Assembly: GCA_037039685.1 (NCBI GenBank)
Contig: JAWNGF010000004.1
Coordinates: 372,001-436,000 of the forward strand
Length of the DNA: 64,000 nucleotides
Direction: 5' to 3'
From: Ceratobasidium sp. AG-K
Taxonomy: Eukaryota > Basidiomycota > Agaricomycetes > Cantharellales > Ceratobasidiaceae
Below, piece by piece: positions 59,680-64,000 of this stretch (the first letter of the stretch is position 1; each line of letters starts with the position of its first letter). The translations under genes and the position numbers were made by a program. A model generated the notes under the pieces. That model was given only the letters and a program-made list of their open reading frames with translations. It was not told the DNA's origin and made no database searches.

Positions 59680-62131
59680 TTAGAGGGAGACCCCTTCTTT
59701 TCCCGAGTCTTCTCCAATTGTGGCCTCCCTTCCTTTAACGCTAGGTTCCGTTGTTATCCATTCCTTGGATGGGCATTTGAATGAGCAGTGTCCTTCCTGT
59801 CCGCATTTTAGGCAGCGGTTGGTTGCTATCCTAGCTTTGTAAACTTCGTCGGGTAGCCGCTTTGTAGAGGGTTGTCCGCTAGCGGTTGCTTGAGGTGTCT
59901 TCTTCCCTGTAGAGGTCTTGATTTGCTGTAATTTCTGGTCAATAGAGATTGCGATAGAGATCCACCGGTCTAGTGACAGCTCCCGCTCCGTTCCGTCCTC
60001 GTTAATCAGGGTTAATTCGAATTGCGCAAGTTTGGTTTTTACTTCAGGCTTCAGTCCTTCCTTGAATTGGTTGATCAGTGCTTCCTGTCCCCAGTTGACA
60101 TCGACCAATAAGTAACGGAACTCAGAAGCATAATTTGCTACCGAATTGTTCTGCTTGCACTTCCGGATATCGATTTCGGCCTTTGCCTTTTTGTTAGGGT
60201 TGCTAAATTGTTCCATGAAGTGTGTCTTGAAGCTTTCCCATGAGGCAAGGTTTTGGTTATTTTCCCTTTGGTTAAGCGATCGTAAAAGTACTTGTGCCCA
60301 GTGAGTGGCGGCTTTGTTCTCGGATTTGAAGTTTGCTAGAGCTTTGCGGATCCTTTCTTCATTGGAAGTGTATTGATCGCCTAGACGTAAAAAGTAGCTC
60401 TCCATTTGTGTGATGAACATTTCGGCACCTTCTCCTTTTTTTCCGTCAAAGGCTTCTGGCCGGGTCACCTTGGGATGACATGGTCCGCTACCGATGTTTG
60501 GGTTCTCGGTCAGTCGTTGGATTCTTAGTTCTAATTCGTCGATCCTGGTAGATTCTGCTTCTGGATGTGGCGGAGAATTTGATCGCCTGGAGGGGATCCC
60601 GTGCAGAGATGCTTCGTCCATCTCTTCTCGCATACTTGTTGTAGGCTTCTTCTTGATGGCTATGGGACAAGCCGCGATGGAGAGTGGACGGCACTAAGAC
60701 CTGAGTGACCTCTTGAACCGCAACACACTTAAGCGTCTGTAGGCTCTTGAGGGTAGGGGTGGTTCTAAGTGTCACTCAGAGGGGATGTTTTGACGAGACA
60801 AAACAAGCTGGGGTTACCAGTCTTGTTGGTCCTCTATATATATTCAGAAGGTGGCCAAGTCATACAAGGCGTAGCCACATGAGTCAAACATAACAGCCAG
60901 TCAGGAGTGTCCATATGAGTCATGCTGTATGAACAGACATGACTCGTGCAAGGCACAGCCGCGTTACACAATGTAACGTATAACCACAAGAAGGTGGCAA
61001 CGCGGCAAGCAGAAACGGAAACACAACACAAAGAAGAGGACAGGCGGGCGAGACAACAGGCGAGTCCAATGGAGTGAGCTGGCTCACAACAATACTGTTG
61101 ATAGCTTCCTGAACCTCCGTGATTTTGGTAGTGAAGGAAGTTCCTTCCTGTCGTAAGGTTTCCAGTCCCTGTGTTACTGCCTCGTTCCATTCGAGTTGCC
61201 CTTGTCTGGTAGTGTTGAGTTCTTCGCGTATATTGTTTACTAGTCCTTGAGTGTTGGTAACCTCATTTCGAAGGCGGGTTACGTCTTGACCGACTAGAAA
61301 GGAATTATGTTCGCCATTTCTTGCCGCGTTCAGGATGTCCGTCAAGGTGCCTTGTAGGGTGTTGATGGAGTCATTAAAGATTTGTTGGTTGTTTGCTAGG
61401 ATTTGTGTGGCTTGTTCTAGGCCGCCAAGTCTTTGATCTATAGTGACTCTCATTCCGTCTATAACCCTAATGGTGGCGTTGTGTCTTCCTTCTAGAAGGT
61501 CGTCCAAGTCGTCTAGATTGCTAATTACAGTTCTGCTACTGGAGCTGGAACTTGAACTTGAGCTTCCTGGATCACCGGCGCTTTGTTGTACCGGGGCCAA
61601 TTGCCCGGAGTACCCTTGTGGGATATATGGTGGTGCCGGAATTACTGGTGTAACTGGCTGGGAAGCCATTGGAATTGGTCCTGTGTTGGTGATGGTTCCT
61701 CCAATTTGGGGAACTGTGGGAACGTGTGGTGTAGGAGGAGGTCTAATGGGAATAAGCGACACGCCCCCATGAGCTTCGGGTTGGGGGGAAAAGAACTGTC
61801 TCCTAGTCCCTAGTGGCCACAAGGGACGTGATGGCCCTGGGCTTCCAGTTGGAATGCGGATTACAGCTGGAGTGGGGTCATTTGTGAGATCTCCTGGTTC
61901 TCTATTCGTGATAGTGGGTTCTTCCTCTTGTACAGTTGTCATGTTGACGATGCCGAAAGCTCCCGGCATTGATGTTTGGCTTTGGGAGCGTGATCGGACA
62001 GGAGCTCCCACTTGGGTTTGTGCAATATCTTGCTCGTTTAGTGATCCTGTGGGTCTTGCGGCTCGACTGGGTCCTCTTCTTGTTGATATAGTGGATGAGG
62101 GACGTGATCCTCCATCTTCTTGAATAGACAT
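59680..62131 (-). pseudogene. gag: chromovirus gag, split by a solo LTR
   Basis: The N-terminal part (62131 down to 61092) starts MSIQEDGGSRP, is Pro/Ser/Arg-rich, then helical and coiled-coil-like (LGGLEQATQILANNQQIFN region). The C-terminal part (60636 down to 59680) has the gag core (HPKVTRPEAFDGKKGEGAEM, ESFKTHFMEQF) and one zinc knuckle CLKCGQEGHCSFKC (CX2CX4HX4C), ending KEGVSL. The two parts are in the same frame once the 455-bp solo LTR and one ATACT copy are discounted, so gag was intact when the element inserted. As it stands, translation from the 62131 start would run into the solo LTR and stop near 60920. Confidence 0.88.
60637..61091 (-). repeat. solo LTR inserted in gag, with ATACT target duplication
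   Basis: 455 bp, TG...CA, same orientation and family as the flanking LTRs but visibly more diverged (changes outside CpG as well). It is flanked by ATACT at 60632-60636 and 61092-61096. No internal element sequence accompanies it, so it is the remnant of a separate insertion collapsed by LTR-LTR recombination. Confidence 0.92.
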
Positions 62132-62139
62132 GTTTGTTA

Positions 62140-62151
62140 AGCTTGTTTTGT
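62140..62151 (-). promoter_or_regulatory. primer binding site, self-priming type
   Basis: Two bases inside the 5' LTR end, the minus strand reads ACAAAACAAGCT. It is not complementary to a tRNA 3' CCA end, but it pairs perfectly over 12 nt with AGCTTGTTTTGT inside the LTR (62315-62326), about 30 nt after the TATA box. Confidence 0.8.
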
Positions 62152-62153
62152 AA

Positions 62154-62608
62154 TGTCGTAAGCTTCTTCTTGGTGGCTATGAGACAAGCCGCAATGGAGA
62201 GTGGACGGCACTAAGACCTAAGTGACCTCTTGAACCGCAACACACTTAAGCGTCTGTAGGCTCTTGAGGGTAGGGGTGGTTCTAAGTGTCACTCAGAGGG
62301 GATGTTTTGACAAGACAAAACAAGCTGGGGTTACCAGGCTTGTTGGTCCTCTATATATATTCAAGAAGTGGCCGAGTCATACAAGGCGCAGCCACATGAG
62401 TCATAAAGACAGCCAGTCAGGAGTGTCCATGTGAGTCATGCTGTATGAACAGACATGACTCGTACAAAGCACAGCCGCATTACACAATGTAACAGAACAA
62501 CCACAAGAAGGTGGCAACGCGGCAAACAGAAACAGAAACACAAGACAAAGAAGGGGACAGGCGGGCAAGACAACAGGCAAGTCCGATGGAGTGAGCTGGC
62601 TCACGACA
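62154..62608 (-). repeat. 5' LTR of the chromovirus
   Basis: 455 bp. On the minus strand a TATATATA box (62352-62360) precedes AGCTTGTTTTGT (62326 down to 62315), the presumed transcript start. Confidence 0.93.
62352..62360 (-). promoter_or_regulatory. LTR TATA box
   Basis: TATATATA in the 5' LTR on the minus strand, about 25-33 nt upstream of the predicted transcription start at 62326; present in all three LTR copies. Confidence 0.65.
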
Positions 62609-62613
62609 TGGGC
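62609..62613. repeat. target-site duplication TGGGC, right
   Basis: Direct repeat of 54933-54937. Confidence 0.88.
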
Positions 62614-62796
62614 CAAGGCCTATAATACAGACAGAAATGAGCTCATGTGAGGCTACAATGGGATAGAGTCTCACCAGTAGGGAACCTGCCCAAGTTTGGT
62701 CAAGTTGCTAGGCAAAAATCCAACAGATCACTGGACAAATATCAAACTATAGCTAGGCATAATTAGACAGCAATAAGCTCACATTTCCACCATGAT

Positions 62797-63112
62797 ATGA
62801 AAACCGTTGTGCGTACCATGACCCTTGATCCATTCGCATCCGCAAAAAAACGCCACTGAGACTCCTTTGAAGTGGTCAACCGAAAATTGGATCGCTGCGG
62901 GCGTAAACACCTCGCTGACGAATACACGCCTGTCGGTATACTTGAACGAGAAAATGACATCGTAGGAGTGGTGCGAGCCATCCTCACGCAGGATAATACT
63001 TGCGTGGTGCGCACATTGACGAAGCAACTTGTTCCTGTTAAGCGCCCACAAGACACTCAATGGAGCGTTGAGCTTGGTCGCCGTGTGATCCCCCGGTCGG
63101 TAATAGTGCTTT
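62797..63112 (-). CDS. single coding-like exon of an unidentified gene
   Basis: Bounded by an acceptor-like tacaaag before CACTATTACCGACC (exon start about 63112) and a donor-like gtgagc after the codons for VEM. About 105 codons read openly: YYRPGDHTATKLNAPLSVLW, REDGSHHSYDVIFSFKYTDR, FTPAAIQFSVDHFKGVSVAF, CEWIKGHGTHNGFHI. The alternating hydrophobic pattern suggests a beta-rich domain. No partner exons were found on either side, so it is a gene fragment or a gene whose other exons I could not identify. Confidence 0.4.
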
Positions 63113-63860
63113 GTATGTTAGTGAGGCGAGCTGAGAGTCTAGGATGATAGCATCAACACAATTGACCACCAGGAGAAAGGTGGGGGCGTATGTTGCATAA
63201 GCGTGGCCCTACATACGACCGTAGCCGATTAAAGCTCAAGTGAATCGACCAATTTCAACGAATGGGGTACCAGAGGATTATCCAGGTAAGCACAGTCTCC
63301 GCGCCGGCAGGGGAGAGGGAGGCAAGGTGATGTGGTCAAGGACAGTCGCGGTCGTTGAAGAGCTAAAATTGAAATGAATTATTGAGATCGCTTTGCCTCC
63401 ATATGTATTTTGTTGGATTTGTAAATTTAATTTACAGCCGCAGTGTGTAATGTAACAGGCTACACAGCCACGCAGCGTCTGTAGCGGCCGCGCCACAGTG
63501 GGTGCACACGTTATCTGCGCGAAAAGCTCGAGCATTATTGATATTTAATGGCTCTAGTAGCTATTTCCAGGATAACAGTGCCCTTTGGGTTTGGAATGAC
63601 TGCAGTAACGAATCATGCTGGTACCTTTGAGCCTTGCCCGCTTCTGTCAACGCCCTGAAGCCCCATTGCGGCGATGATCGTAGTTTCTCAGACTATTGTT
63701 TACCATATTGAGTATTTCGAATCAGCCTACAAACTCTCTGAAGCGCAGAAAGCCCCTCCAAAATCTTCGAAGGTCCATTCTGACGGCATTGAGACAGTGG
63801 GTAATGCGAACGATGCTCGTACACGCTAGTAGAAGGTTATATATTAAACGGAGCTGCGCA
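63113..63860. other. intergenic, 3' flank of MDR copy 5
   Basis: No conserved frame or motif recognised. Confidence 0.4.
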
Positions 63861-64000
63861 CTATTCTTGAGGGTGGACAATAAGCTTCATGCCGCTAACG
63901 CCATTACGCGACAGATCCAACCCTTCCGATACCCCTGCCAACCCTCCTGCAACCACTTGCACCCGATTGGGGACAATCTTTCCTTCCTTGACCCATCGTC
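63861..64000 (-). CDS. ToxD-like MDR (enoyl) reductase, array copy 5 (3' end only)
   Basis: The stop is at 63861-63863 (TAG). The visible C-terminus reads VKEGKIVPNRVQVVAGGLAG, VSEGLDLSRNGVSGMKL and IVHPQE, nearly identical to copy 4. The rest lies beyond the window, so the array has at least five members and continues on both sides of the retroelement. Confidence 0.92.
   Translation of the reverse strand, partial: RWVKEGKIVPNRVQVVAGGLAGVSEGLDLSRNGVSGMKLIVHPQE

Larger units (their letters stand above)
54938..62608 (-). mobile_element. Ty3/gypsy chromovirus (Tf1/sushi-like), full length with a nested solo LTR
   Basis: Two 455-bp LTRs (54938-55392 and 62154-62608), each starting TG and ending CA, bound the element, with the 5-bp TGGGC duplication outside. 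Read on the minus strand: 5' LTR, PBS (62140-62151), gag starting at 62131 and interrupted by a solo LTR (60637-61091), pol in the -1 frame relative to gag, an extra ORF, a polypurine tract (AGGGGGGAGTAA, just above 55392) and the 3' LTR. Pol carries a C-terminal chromodomain, which defines chromoviruses. The LTRs differ at only seven sites, so insertion is recent. It occupies the spacer between MDR copies 4 and 5. With gag broken it is not autonomous unless complemented. Confidence 0.95.

Noticed and set aside
54938..62608. CRISPR array or prophage as explanation for the repeats
   Set aside because: The repeats are 455-bp LTRs with TG/CA ends and target duplications around a gag-pol element; the genome is eukaryotic.
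44279..64000. Zinc-dependent alcohol dehydrogenase annotation for the array genes
   Set aside because: The catalytic and structural Cys/His zinc sites are not present; the GGSSSVGQY-type loop and overall pattern fit the zinc-free ToxD-like branch.

Overview
The window is nuclear DNA of a filamentous basidiomycete. Introns are mostly 45-60 nt with GT(C)..AG borders. Exons are small, including microexons of 11, 18, 20 and 35 nt. The gene families (secreted FAD-linked oxidases, CYP63-like and benzoate-hydroxylase-like P450s, ToxD-like MDR reductases, MYND-finger proteins, a Tf1/sushi-type chromovirus) fit Agaricomycetes. I infer a Rhizoctonia/Ceratobasidiaceae-like genome from family resemblance only; no marker gene proves it. 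Exon borders were worked out by hand from splice sites, reading phase and comparison of paralogues inside the window.

Layout. 0-5.7 kb: the 3' part of a DUF2235 hydrolase gene (+), a small lysozyme-like gene (+) and a lactonase gene (-) with a decayed duplicate of its own 3' end downstream. 6.6-27.2 kb: five tandem (+) copies (A-E) of a 13-exon gene for a secreted FAD-linked oxidase of about 575 residues. Copies C and E read cleanly; A, B and D each need one or two single-base corrections. A MYND-finger gene (-), an unidentified open frame and an intron-containing tRNA-Gly(GCC) (-) lie between copies D and E. 29-37.1 kb: a 12-exon P450 (+), then two tandem 9-exon P450 paralogues (-). 38.2-40.4 kb: a 10-exon multipass membrane protein (-). 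40.5-43.9 kb: a decayed non-coding tandem duplication. 44.3-64 kb: a tandem array of at least five ToxD-like MDR reductase genes, all (-), the last cut by the window end. Between the fourth and fifth lies a 7.7-kb chromovirus (-) with 455-bp LTRs and a TGGGC target duplication.

Function. The window is dominated by three lineage-expanded oxidoreductase families (FAD oxidases, P450s, MDR reductases). No core synthase (PKS, NRPS, terpene cyclase), transporter or pathway regulator is visible, so I read it as a detoxification/specialised-metabolism neighbourhood built by tandem duplication, not a proven biosynthetic cluster.

Most notable. The retroelement carries an uncharacterised third ORF after pol. 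Its PBS is complementary to the predicted 5' end of its own transcript (self-priming). Its LTR copies differ only at CpG sites, and a solo LTR splits its gag. Elsewhere, six GC-AG introns occur, copy C has lost one intron exactly, and a short hairpin-forming repeat recurs near the MDR array.
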